In this document: positions 36,677-45,271 of the stretch, one piece after another | Numbering within the stretch: the first letter of the stretch is position 1 | Layout: each line of letters opens with the position of its first letter | Assembly: GCA_900551945.1 (NCBI GenBank) | Contig: URYE01000002.1 | Coordinates: forward strand, 1-64,000 | Direction of reading: 5' to 3' | Length of the DNA: 64,000 nt | Origin: an uncultured Eubacterium sp. | Lineage (GTDB): Bacteria > Bacillota > Clostridia > Lachnospirales > Lachnospiraceae | Made by a program: the position numbers and the translations under genes | Notes under the pieces: model-generated | What the model saw: the letters and a program-made list of their open reading frames with translations, nothing else | The model's database searches: none | Told to the model about the DNA's origin: nothing

Positions 36677-37246
36677 CTACATATCATTTGTTTTAACTCT
36701 TAATAATTGTTGCCTTAATTGTTTTTTGTTTTCATATATATTAAGATATGTACAAACTTCTATTGCAAAGTCTACAAATGCAAAGCCTTGCGCAGTTATT
36801 ACATTCCTATCTACAACTGTTCTTTTATTAATATAATTATTCCAATTAAATGGGTTTTCTACACCTAAGTTTTTAATTTTTTCTTCTGAACATGAAGTTG
36901 TAAATTTGTAATCCGTTAATATACCAGCTCTGCCTAAAAACTGTGGAGCGAAACATATTGCTGATACTAATTTATTCAACTTAACACATTCTTTTATTAA
37001 TGGACATATTTCATTTTGTTCATTATTTATTGGGCCACCTGGAATTATAAGAGCTTCTACTCCTTCTAAGTTATTTATATCACTAATTTTCTTATCTGGT
37101 ATATATGTAAGCCCTGACTGTGCTTTTATAGGTGAAGTATCTTCTGATATATATATGATACTTTTCTTTCCTGTGTTTTTTAATCTGTGAAGCAGAAGTG
37201 TTATTTCAAAATCTGCCATATTTTCATAAATGTAACATAAAATCAT
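36677..37246 (-). CDS. DJ-1/PfpI family protein
   Basis: The 189-residue protein has the DJ-1/PfpI fold with the nucleophile-elbow Cys in VSAICFAPQFLGRAGIL and the ALIIPGG strand. Members act as chaperones, deglycases or amidase-like enzymes; the role here cannot be told. It lies upstream of the suf promoter and has no clear partner genes. Confidence 0.85.
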   Translation of the reverse strand: MILCYIYENMADFEITLLLHRLKNTGKKSIIYISEDTSPIKAQSGLTYIPDKKISDINNLEGVEALIIPGGPINNEQNEICPLIKECVKLNKLVSAICFAPQFLGRAGILTDYKFTTSCSEEKIKNLGVENPFNWNNYINKRTVVDRNVITAQGFAFVDFAIEVCTYLNIYENKKQLRQQLLRVKTNDM

Positions 37247-37347
37247 TTATTTTCTCCTATTCTTTACTTTATCTTAAAAGTTAATTATATAAGTTAATAT
37301 TATAAACAATTTCTGTTATAATAACAACTTTTACTTATTTTACAAAC

Positions 37348-37392
37348 AAAAAAGCTATATGAAGTTAAATTTTAAACTCCATATAGCTTTTT
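37348..37392. terminator. terminator after uppP
   Basis: AAAAAAGCTATATG and CATATAGCTTTTT form a stem of at least 12 bp with a long AT loop, beginning 8 bases after the uppP stop. T/A runs on both sides allow bidirectional action. Confidence 0.78.
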
Positions 37393-37399
37393 ATATTAA

Positions 37400-38266
37400 C
37401 TATCTTAATAAAATTATTACAAGTATACCAAGAACAATTCTATAGTAACCAAATACTTTAAAGTCATGTTTTTTAATGTATTCCATAAGGAACTTAATTA
37501 CAAAAATTGATACTACAAATGCAATAAGTGTTCCTACTATAAGAAGAACAACTTCCATACCTGTAATTGATACACCTGCAACTATAAATTTTACAGCTTT
37601 TAAAAGACTCGCACCAAACATTACTGGTACAGCAAGGAAAAATGTAAACTCTGCCGCAGTTGCTCTTGATACACCAATCATTACAGCACCTACAATAGTT
37701 GCTCCTGACCTTGATGTTCCTGGAAATACAGCCGCAATCACTTGAAAAAGACCTATCATAATTGCTGTAGTATATGTAATTTCTTCTATGCTATCAATAG
37801 ATGGTGCAAGCTTTCCTCTTGTCATCTCTACGATAATAAATACAATACCTACAACAATAAGTGCAATAGCAACTGGAATTGGGTGATAAAATAACTCATC
37901 AATCTTATCATCGAAAAGAACTCCAATAATTGCAGCTGGAATACAAGCTATTATAATCTTAATCCACATAGCAAGTGCGCCCTTTTTCCATACTGGCTTT
38001 TTCTTACGTCTTCCTCTTTTATCTCGCTGTGATAACTTTTTCATTTTGAAAGGCCAAAGCTTATTCCAAAACAAAATAACAACAGCAATAATTGCTCCTA
38101 GCTGTATAACAACTTCAAACATACTCCAAAATTCATCTGATACATTATTAAAGCCAAAGAAATGTTCTAATAATATAAGATGTCCCGTACTACTTATTGG
38201 TAGCCACTCTGTTATACCCTCAACGATACCAAAAAGTATCGCTTTGAATATCTCTAATAATTCCAT
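37400..38266 (-). CDS. uppP: undecaprenyl-diphosphatase UppP (BacA)
   Basis: The 288-residue membrane phosphatase recycles undecaprenyl pyrophosphate for cell wall synthesis and can give bacitracin resistance. Signature segments are GIVEGITEWLPISSTGHLIL near the N-terminus and FPGTSRSGATIVGAVMIGVSR near residue 175. The ATG at 38266 follows GAGGAG. A hydrophilic Lys/Arg-rich loop (KMKKLSQRDKRGRRKKKP) is longer than in many homologues. It is monocistronic with a structured leader. Confidence 0.95.
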   Translation of the reverse strand: MELLEIFKAILFGIVEGITEWLPISSTGHLILLEHFFGFNNVSDEFWSMFEVVIQLGAIIAVVILFWNKLWPFKMKKLSQRDKRGRRKKKPVWKKGALAMWIKIIIACIPAAIIGVLFDDKIDELFYHPIPVAIALIVVGIVFIIVEMTRGKLAPSIDSIEEITYTTAIMIGLFQVIAAVFPGTSRSGATIVGAVMIGVSRATAAEFTFFLAVPVMFGASLLKAVKFIVAGVSITGMEVVLLIVGTLIAFVVSIFVIKFLMEYIKKHDFKVFGYYRIVLGILVIILLR

Positions 38267-38280
38267 TATCTCCTCATTTC

Positions 38281-38403
38281 TGCACATAAATATACTTGTT
38301 ACAAAAAGCTATTTTTTAATTATTGTTATTTACAATAATTTTAAAAAACTCACTTTAATACCATAAATTTTATAATTGTGTTTTATGTGCATAACACAAT
38401 TAT
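38281..38403 (-). promoter_or_regulatory. structured 5' leader of uppP
   Basis: On the minus strand AAAATAATTGTGTTATGCAC lies about 115-140 bases before the start, and TTTATGTGCAGAAATGAGG abuts the ribosome site. TGCACATAAA (38281-38290) and TTTATGTGCA (38382-38391) are perfectly complementary over 10 bases. An inner hairpin (AATTATTGT/ACAATAATT) sits at 38319-38340. ATAATTGTGTT/AACACAATTAT at 38372-38403 is a further perfect inverted repeat. The outer elements recur before the PsiE-like gene. Confidence 0.4.
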
Positions 38404-38474
38404 TTTGACAAAACAAATTGTATTCTAACATGAACTAATAATATGTTACAAGTATATTTATAACTTATTAATTA

Positions 38475-40715
38475 TTATTTAATATCTGCTTGTTTTGTTG
38501 AATAAGTATATGCTTCATTAAAAAAATATTCTTGAGAATTAATAGCTTCTTCATCTTCTTTAGGGGTAAGTTTATAATAATTTCCATCACTTTGAAGCTG
38601 TCTAGCCTTTACATTATCTTTCATTAATATATTAAACATTCCTATTATTCTTTTTTTGATTTCTTCACTATATACAGGTGCTGCAACTTCTACTCTTTTT
38701 ACAGTATTTCGTGTCATAAAATCAGCAGAAGAAATAAATATCTTTTGTCTATCACCTATTCCAAAAATGTATATTCTTGAATGTTCAAGATATCTTCCTA
38801 CAATACTTCTTATGCTTATATTTTCTGTAAATCCTTCAATTCCCGGAATAAGACAACTTATACCTCTAATAACCATATCCACTTTAACTCCTGCCTGTGA
38901 AGCCATAATAAGTCGGTCTATAATCTTTTTATCTGTAAGCGAATTCATTTTTATTCCAATATAAGCTTCTTCTCCATTTTGACAACGATTAATTTCTTCA
39001 TCAATAAATGCAAGTACTTTACTCTGAAGACACTTAGGAGCAACTAACAAATGATTTGTTTCTTCCATTACCTCTGCCATACAAAGCTTTGTAAATGTTT
39101 CATTTGCCTCTAATGCTATATCTTCATTAGCTGTCATAAGTGATAAATCTGTATAAAGCTTTGCTGTCTTTTCGTTGTAATTACCTGTACCTATCTGCGT
39201 AATGTATTTTAATTCACTTCCATCTTTATATGTAATAAGACAAAGCTTTGAATGAACCTTTATAAAATCAATTCCATAAATAATCCTACAACCTGCCGCT
39301 TCAAGTCGTCTTGACCACTCAATATTATTTTCTTCATCAAATCTTGCTCTTAACTCGACAAGTACTACAACTTCTTTTCCATTTTCAGCGGCATCAATCA
39401 AGGCTTCTACAATCTGTGAGTTTTTGGCAACTCTATATAAAGTCATCTTAATTGATATTACTCTGTCATCTTCTCCTGCTTCTCTTAACATACGAATATA
39501 TGGTGACATACTTTCAAATGGATAGCTAAAAAGCATATCTTTTTTAGCAATTTGGTCAATCATTGGAACACCACTTTCCACATATCTTGAAATCTGTGGT
39601 ATTCTTCTTTCATAAAATAGATTTTTATGGTCTCTTAAGGTGTCCTGCAATGAAAACATAAAGCTCATATCAAGTGGTGTTTCTGAATAGAATACCTGTT
39701 CTTTTTTTAGAGCTAATTCACGACATAAATTTCCAATTACCTTTTCATCAACAACTCTTGAAAACTCAAGCTTAACAGGACATAGCTTTCTTCGCTCTTT
39801 TATAAGTTTTTCCATTGTATTTCTATAATCAAGGTCTTCATCATAAAAAGCTTCATCAACATCAATATCAGCATTTCTTATAATTCGTATAAGTGATTTA
39901 CTTTTTATTGAATATTTACCAAATATAAGCGGCATAAAATGAAGAATTAATTCTTCCATCAACATATATTTATTTCTGTCTGACGGAATTGGAACAAGCC
40001 TTTTTAATACTTCATTAGTACAAGGTACTACTCCTAATTTGTCATTGTTTTTAGACTTTAACAAAGCTACAGCATATATTTCTTTATTTTTTAAAAATGG
40101 AAATGGCTGTTTTTTTGCAATAACTTGTGGAGAAAGCACAGGCAGTACAGCATTTTTAAAATACATCTCAAGATATGCTGCGTCTGCGTATTCTATTTGA
40201 CTAAAATTAACAAGGTCAATTCCATAACTACTTACTTCTTTCATTAATTCATTATATACAGCATCTTTTTTCTTATATAGTTGTTTTGAAGCTGCAAATA
40301 TATGGGCAAGCTGTTCACTCGATGTCATATTTGTTTTATTATCTCTATTAGCATCTGAAACTAACATTTGGTCATGCAAAGACCCTACTCTTACCATAAA
40401 AAATTCATCAAGATTACTTGTAAATATAGATACAAATGAAAGTCTTTCACACAATGGCACACTCTTATCTGCCGCTTCTTCAAGTACTCTTTCATTAAAC
40501 TTTAACCATGATAACTCTCTATTTTCATAATATGGAGCATAATCATGTCTATTCTTACTTTTTAAAGCTTCTTCATATAAATCTTTTGCTGTGGACTTAT
40601 TATCTTTATTGTGCTTGTCACTTTTCTTATCATTTTTTTTATTATTCTTTGATTTTTTATCTTTATCATATAAATATTCAAAGCTATAATCTTCTTTCTT
40701 TTTACTCTGTTTCAT
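38475..40715 (-). CDS. ppk: polyphosphate kinase 1
   Basis: This 746-residue PPK1 polymerises phosphate from ATP into polyphosphate. The phospholipase-D-like core contains the autophosphorylated His in FIKVHSKLCLI and the second His in YLEHSRIYIFG. DNLDEFFMVRVGSL-type N-terminal motifs (FTSNLDEFFMVRV) and the VISIKMTLYRVAKNS segment are canonical. An unusual Lys/Asp-rich tail precedes the core (residues 5-40, KDKKSKNNKKNDKKSDKHNK). The ATG at 40715 follows GGAGGAA. It lies 39 bases after the phosphofructokinase gene. Confidence 0.95.
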   Translation of the reverse strand: MKQSKKKEDYSFEYLYDKDKKSKNNKKNDKKSDKHNKDNKSTAKDLYEEALKSKNRHDYAPYYENRELSWLKFNERVLEEAADKSVPLCERLSFVSIFTSNLDEFFMVRVGSLHDQMLVSDANRDNKTNMTSSEQLAHIFAASKQLYKKKDAVYNELMKEVSSYGIDLVNFSQIEYADAAYLEMYFKNAVLPVLSPQVIAKKQPFPFLKNKEIYAVALLKSKNNDKLGVVPCTNEVLKRLVPIPSDRNKYMLMEELILHFMPLIFGKYSIKSKSLIRIIRNADIDVDEAFYDEDLDYRNTMEKLIKERRKLCPVKLEFSRVVDEKVIGNLCRELALKKEQVFYSETPLDMSFMFSLQDTLRDHKNLFYERRIPQISRYVESGVPMIDQIAKKDMLFSYPFESMSPYIRMLREAGEDDRVISIKMTLYRVAKNSQIVEALIDAAENGKEVVVLVELRARFDEENNIEWSRRLEAAGCRIIYGIDFIKVHSKLCLITYKDGSELKYITQIGTGNYNEKTAKLYTDLSLMTANEDIALEANETFTKLCMAEVMEETNHLLVAPKCLQSKVLAFIDEEINRCQNGEEAYIGIKMNSLTDKKIIDRLIMASQAGVKVDMVIRGISCLIPGIEGFTENISIRSIVGRYLEHSRIYIFGIGDRQKIFISSADFMTRNTVKRVEVAAPVYSEEIKKRIIGMFNILMKDNVKARQLQSDGNYYKLTPKEDEEAINSQEYFFNEAYTYSTKQADIK

Positions 40716-40754
40716 TATTTTTATTCCTCCAAAGTACATATTATACATAACATT

Positions 40755-41834
40755 TTAATCTCCAAGACAAAGCCCCAATTGTCTAGCCTGTAATACGACA
40801 TCAGATTGTGGGTCAACCTTTCTTGTCTTACCTGCAACTTCACTAATAGGTATAATATCTATCTGATTATTCTTTACACATGGCATATATCCATATTTTC
40901 CTGCCATAATAAGTTCTGCCGCTTTAACGCCTAGTCTTGTTGCTAAAACTCTATCATAAGCATTAGGCTGTCCACCCCTTTGAACATGACCTGGTACAGT
41001 TACTCTTACTTCATGGCCACAAAGCTCAGTAATCTTATCTCCAATCTTATATGCTACTGATGGATATTTTCCTGCTTCACTAGCTCTTAATTCTTTTAAC
41101 TTCTTCTTTGTAAGAAGTGCCTCCTCTTGTGAAATAGCTCCTTCTGCGACTGCAATTATTGTAAAATGCTTACCCTCTTGTGTTCTTTTACTTATTGCAT
41201 TAATAATTGACTCCATTTTATATGGAATTTCTGGAATAAGAATAATATCTGCTCCGCCTGCAATGCCTGCGTATAATGTAAGCCAACCCGTCTTATGCCC
41301 CATAAGCTCTACTATAAACACTCTACTGTGAGAAGCCGCTGTGGTATGTATACAGTCAATTGTATTAGACGCAATATCAATAGCAGACTGAAAACCAAAG
41401 CTCATATCAGTTCCATAAAGGTCATTATCAATAGTCTTAGGAAGTGTAACTATATTAAGTCCATTTTCACTAAGAAGATTAGCAGTCTTATGAGAACCAT
41501 TACCACCAAGCACTACAAGACAATCAAGTTGTAATTCTTTATAAGTGTTAATCATTGACTGTACTTTGTCATTGCCATCCTCGTCTGGCATATTAATATA
41601 TTTAAAAGGTGTTCTTGACGTTCCAAGTATTGTTCCACCCTTTGTTAATATTCCTGCAAAATCATCTTTTTTAAGAAGTTTATAATTCTTTTTTATAAGT
41701 CCTTTATATCCATCTAAAAAACCAAATATACTTACATCATCACAATTTTTATAAAGAGTCTTTGCAACACCTCTCATTGCAACATTAAGTGCCTGACAAT
41801 CTCCACCACTTGTCAACATTCCTACTCTAAGCAT
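40755..41834 (-). CDS. pfkA: 6-phosphofructokinase, group III-like
   Basis: The 359-residue enzyme phosphorylates fructose 6-phosphate. MLTSGGDCQALN, PKTIDNDLYGT, MGHKTGW and GHVQRGGQPNAYDR are family motifs. The nucleotide loop reads GGNGS, with Gly at the position that selects ATP in characterised enzymes but Asn instead of Asp before it. Lys rather than Gly precedes TIDND, as in pyrophosphate and mixed-substrate (group III) enzymes. ATP use is likely but not certain. ATG 41834 is chosen for its spacing from AAGG. Confidence 0.9.
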   Translation of the reverse strand: MLRVGMLTSGGDCQALNVAMRGVAKTLYKNCDDVSIFGFLDGYKGLIKKNYKLLKKDDFAGILTKGGTILGTSRTPFKYINMPDEDGNDKVQSMINTYKELQLDCLVVLGGNGSHKTANLLSENGLNIVTLPKTIDNDLYGTDMSFGFQSAIDIASNTIDCIHTTAASHSRVFIVELMGHKTGWLTLYAGIAGGADIILIPEIPYKMESIINAISKRTQEGKHFTIIAVAEGAISQEEALLTKKKLKELRASEAGKYPSVAYKIGDKITELCGHEVRVTVPGHVQRGGQPNAYDRVLATRLGVKAAELIMAGKYGYMPCVKNNQIDIIPISEVAGKTRKVDPQSDVVLQARQLGLCLGD

Positions 41835-42012
41835 ATACATTTACCTTCCCTTCTTTTATATTTTCATATTATCAGATAACTACTCTGAATTTACTACGAA
41901 TTTCTTACTTTTATAATAACACAACGTAGGTCAATGTTAAATGAATTTTAATACTTATATGTAAAATCTAATTGTCTTGTTATGTTAATTCTATGTAAAA
42001 TTTATATAAAAA

Positions 42013-42065
42013 AAGCTGTTGTATAAAAGCTTTATAATATATAAAGTTTATTAATACAACAGCTT
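42013..42065. terminator. terminator after pepT
   Basis: AAGCTGTTGTAT and ATACAACAGCTT form a 12-bp stem that encloses a second AT stem (AAGCTTTAT/ATAAAG). On the minus strand it is followed by TTTTTTTA. It starts 4 bases after the pepT stop. Confidence 0.82.
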
Positions 42066-42069
42066 GTTC

Positions 42070-43323
42070 TTATTTATAATCCATCTGTACAAGACTTATA
42101 AGAATATCTACTATCTTTTCCATAGATTGCACACAGCAATATTCATATTTTCCATGAAAATTATGACCACCTGCACAAAGATTTGGACAAGGAACTCCCA
42201 TAAAGGAAAGTCTTGCTCCGTCTGTGCCACCTCTTATCGGTTGAACTTTAGGCTCTACACCATTATCAAGCATAGCTTTTTTAGCATTGTCAATAAGAAA
42301 CATATATGGCTCTATCTTTTCTTTCATATTATAATATTGGTCTTTAATTTCAATTACAAAACTTTCATCTCCATATTTATCATTTAACTTATTGCATATA
42401 TTTACAAACGTTTCTTTTTTCTTTTCAAATATTTTTCTGTCATGGTCTCTTATTATATATTCCATATGAGCTTCTTCAACTGTACCATCAAGCTTAATAA
42501 GGTGATAAAAGCCCTCATACCCACTTGTATACACAGGTTTTTCATTTTGTGGAAGCAAACTTTCTAATTCCATCGCCATTAGTGAAGCATTTTTCATTTT
42601 ACCTTTGGCTTCTCCTGGGTGAACACTTCTTCCATGAATAGTAACATTTGCCAAAGCCGCATTGAAATTTTCATACTCCAATTCACCAATAGCACCACCG
42701 TCTACAGTATAAGCATAATCTGCGCCAAAACTTTTAACATCAAAATAGTCCATTCCACCACCAACTTCTTCATCTGGTGTAAATGCTATAGCAATCTTTC
42801 CATGTTTTATATTATCATGTGTCATAAGATATTCTGCCATTGCCATAATCTCAGCAACCCCAGCTTTGTCATCTGCGCCTAAAAGTGTAGTGCCATCTGT
42901 TGTTATAATATCATTGCCTTTATATGCAAGCAATTCCGGAAAATCTTTAGGACTTAACACAATACCAGCTTCACTATTAAGTACAATATCTTCTCCATCA
43001 TAATCTTTTACTATATGAGCATTAACATTTTTACCCGAAACTTCTGGTGATGTATCTATATGTGAAATAAAGCCTATCACTTTGTCATTTTCTTTAGCTT
43101 CACTATTAGCAGGAATTGCCGCATATACATAACAATATTTTTCGTCATATATAACTTGACTAATTCCCATATCTTTTAATTCTTGTGCTAATCTAATAGC
43201 AAGACTTTTTTGTTTATCTGTGCTTGGAAACTTTTCTGAGTATTCATCTGACTGCGTATCAACTTTTATATATCTTAAAAAGCGATTAATAACATTTGAA
43301 TTATTTTCTTTTATATCTGCCAT
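42070..43323 (-). CDS. pepT: peptidase T (tripeptidase)
   Basis: The 417-residue zinc aminopeptidase removes N-terminal residues from tripeptides in the cytoplasm. M20-family motifs are GFISHIDTSPEVSGKNV with a zinc His, TLLGADDKAGVAEIMAM with zinc-bridging Asp, FTPDEEVGGGMDYFD with the catalytic Glu pair, and PIRGGTDGARLSFMGVPCPN. The ATG at 43323 follows ATGGAG. It lies 51 bases downstream of the DUF4317 gene. Confidence 0.95.
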   Translation of the reverse strand: MADIKENNSNVINRFLRYIKVDTQSDEYSEKFPSTDKQKSLAIRLAQELKDMGISQVIYDEKYCYVYAAIPANSEAKENDKVIGFISHIDTSPEVSGKNVNAHIVKDYDGEDIVLNSEAGIVLSPKDFPELLAYKGNDIITTDGTTLLGADDKAGVAEIMAMAEYLMTHDNIKHGKIAIAFTPDEEVGGGMDYFDVKSFGADYAYTVDGGAIGELEYENFNAALANVTIHGRSVHPGEAKGKMKNASLMAMELESLLPQNEKPVYTSGYEGFYHLIKLDGTVEEAHMEYIIRDHDRKIFEKKKETFVNICNKLNDKYGDESFVIEIKDQYYNMKEKIEPYMFLIDNAKKAMLDNGVEPKVQPIRGGTDGARLSFMGVPCPNLCAGGHNFHGKYEYCCVQSMEKIVDILISLVQMDYK

Positions 43324-43374
43324 ATTAAACTCCATTCCATCAATATTTAAACTTAATATTTACAACTTTATTAA

Positions 43375-44529
43375 TTAATATTCTGTATTTTCGTACACTT
43401 CTCCAGTTTCAGGATTGACCGTTATCCCATTTACCTCAAGATGTTCATCTATTTGGATTACTAGGCATTTCTTTCCTTCTATTATCATAGTATCTACTAG
43501 GTCAGTTCTATCTGGGTTAATCTTTACAACTACATCTGGTGTCTTTACTTCAAATTTTCTTGTTTCAGCAATATTTTCTGCCATAAATGTTGCATTTTCA
43601 CCAGCCTGCATCTCAAAATGTTCTTCAAAATCATTTAACTTTTCTTCTTCTACTCCACTTTTTTCAAGTAGCTCTTTTACTTCAGTTTTATCAAGAATTA
43701 CAGGTTCAGGCTCACTTTTCTTTTCTTGTATCATTTCATTTAAGTTGTCGTGTATATTTTTAATAATTTCATAGTCACAATCTTCACCTAACGTTTCAGT
43801 TACAAGTGTTTGAAATATTTCTTTTTGATTTCCTGCTGTAAGTGGTACTTCACAATCAAGAACACTTGATAAAAATTGATACTCAAACATATTGGCATCT
43901 TTAGAATAATATAACACCTTATCCCCATCTTCTTGTCTGTTATTAAATGCTGGAAACAAAAAGCCAATATCCGGTAAATCTACCATGTGACTTTGTTCTT
44001 GATTATGAAACATATTGTCATTTTCATTATAACTTAATCCCGGTTTTGACAGTGAAACATGACATATACTACACAATATATAATCATATACTTCATCAGA
44101 AGCATCTTCCATTTCAATATTGTCTTTTGTTTTGCCAGGTATATCATACACCTGATGTATAAGAAGAATAATGTAGTTACCTATATAACTGTAACTTGAG
44201 ATTACCTTATCATAAAACTGCTCTAAAAGCTTGTCATCTTCTAAGCCACTATCTCTTAACTTATAAAGAAATGTTCTCGCTCCCTCATCCATATATGAGT
44301 CTGTAGTAAACTGCATATTTATAAGATTTTTTCCTGTAGTTCCTGAAAGTGTCTTTTTAAATATCTCAAAATATTTGTGCTGTTCTTCTTCTGGAAGATT
44401 AAGAAACCTTTGATTTATCTTTGTGATTTTATTTTTTTCTCCATCAACATAACAACCACAAATTCTTGCTATTGAACACTCCTCTAACTTATATAATCCT
44501 TTTATTTCATTTATTTCTTTCTTTATCAT
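43375..44529 (-). CDS. DUF4317 family protein
   Basis: The 384-residue protein matches the DUF4317 family of Clostridia, recognisable from LEECSIARICGCYVDGEK at the N-terminus and VVVKINPDRTDLVDTMIIEGKKCLVIQID near the C-terminus. Function is unknown. It has no signal peptide or membrane segment, so it is probably cytoplasmic. It may share a transcript with pepT. Confidence 0.8.
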   Translation of the reverse strand: MIKKEINEIKGLYKLEECSIARICGCYVDGEKNKITKINQRFLNLPEEEQHKYFEIFKKTLSGTTGKNLINMQFTTDSYMDEGARTFLYKLRDSGLEDDKLLEQFYDKVISSYSYIGNYIILLIHQVYDIPGKTKDNIEMEDASDEVYDYILCSICHVSLSKPGLSYNENDNMFHNQEQSHMVDLPDIGFLFPAFNNRQEDGDKVLYYSKDANMFEYQFLSSVLDCEVPLTAGNQKEIFQTLVTETLGEDCDYEIIKNIHDNLNEMIQEKKSEPEPVILDKTEVKELLEKSGVEEEKLNDFEEHFEMQAGENATFMAENIAETRKFEVKTPDVVVKINPDRTDLVDTMIIEGKKCLVIQIDEHLEVNGITVNPETGEVYENTEY

Positions 44530-44897
44530 AAATACATCTCCATTTTATATCTTTACAAATAATAATACTCGACATAACTAAAATTTACAAGATAACAAAT
44601 GGACTAGCTAACTTATATTCATAAAATACACCACTAAATACTATTTATATCTAATTATCCAATATATACAATAACTACAACCTATGTACTATAAATATAA
44701 GAGTAATGTTTTACTTTATTTTTTATAGTTTACAAAAATATGCTATATTATTACACTATATTGCTATTATTTTAATATAATTTGCAATATACTTACCAAA
44801 AACCAATACAATAACTATTTAACTTTTAATAATTATATTTCCCCATCTTTATAAATTATAATTATTAAAAGAATATACGTTTGAATGGAGGATTATT
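44530..44897. promoter_or_regulatory. AT-rich divergent region with a 14-bp inverted repeat
   Basis: No gene is seen in this 368-base gap. It holds TTTTAATAATTATA (44824-44837) and TATAATTATTAAAA (44857-44870), a perfect 14-base inverted repeat ending 27 bases before the HPr-like gene. It could be an operator or an mRNA hairpin. Low complexity makes the match less surprising. Confidence 0.4.
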
Positions 44898-45149
44898 ATG
44901 AATTCCAATCATAAAACACTTTTATATCAAATTCAGCTTAATACTACAGATAATGCCGTAAAATTCGTCAATGCTGTTAATTCTCTTGATGGTAATTTTG
45001 ACCTTCATATGGGAAGCTATTGCTTTGACGCAAAATCAATGCTTGGCGTTTTAAGTATGGACCCACGACGTATAATGCTTCTTCACGTTGTAAGCAATGT
45101 AGACAACGTAGAAACTGTTAATACAACTCTTGAACCTTTTTGTGTTTAA
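44898..45149 (+). CDS. HPr-like protein without the phosphoacceptor histidine
   Basis: The 83-residue protein has HPr length and pattern: the second helix and strand region matches (AVKFVNAVNSLDGNFDLHMGSYCFDAKSMLGVLSMD). The GIHARPA motif that carries His15 in HPr is absent; the position reads NTTDNAV. A Ser precedes MLGVLS as in the Ser46 regulatory region. It cannot act as a normal PTS phosphocarrier and may be regulatory, like Crh. GGAGG lies 9 bases before the ATG. Confidence 0.75.
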   Translation: MNSNHKTLLYQIQLNTTDNAVKFVNAVNSLDGNFDLHMGSYCFDAKSMLGVLSMDPRRIMLLHVVSNVDNVETVNTTLEPFCV

Positions 45150-45178
45150 AATTTAATGTATTAACTTGATTTAGCACA

Positions 45179-45257
45179 AAAAAGCTGTTCTACTGATAAA
45201 AATATATAGGTTTTAACATTATTTATCCTGCATATTTTATCTGTAGAACAGCTTTTT
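45179..45257. terminator. bidirectional terminator
   Basis: AAAAAGCTGTTCTAC (45179-45193) and GTAGAACAGCTTTTT (45243-45257) form a perfect 15-bp stem between the converging HPr-like and symporter genes. Confidence 0.85.
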
Positions 45258-45271
45258 ATATAAATTTATCT

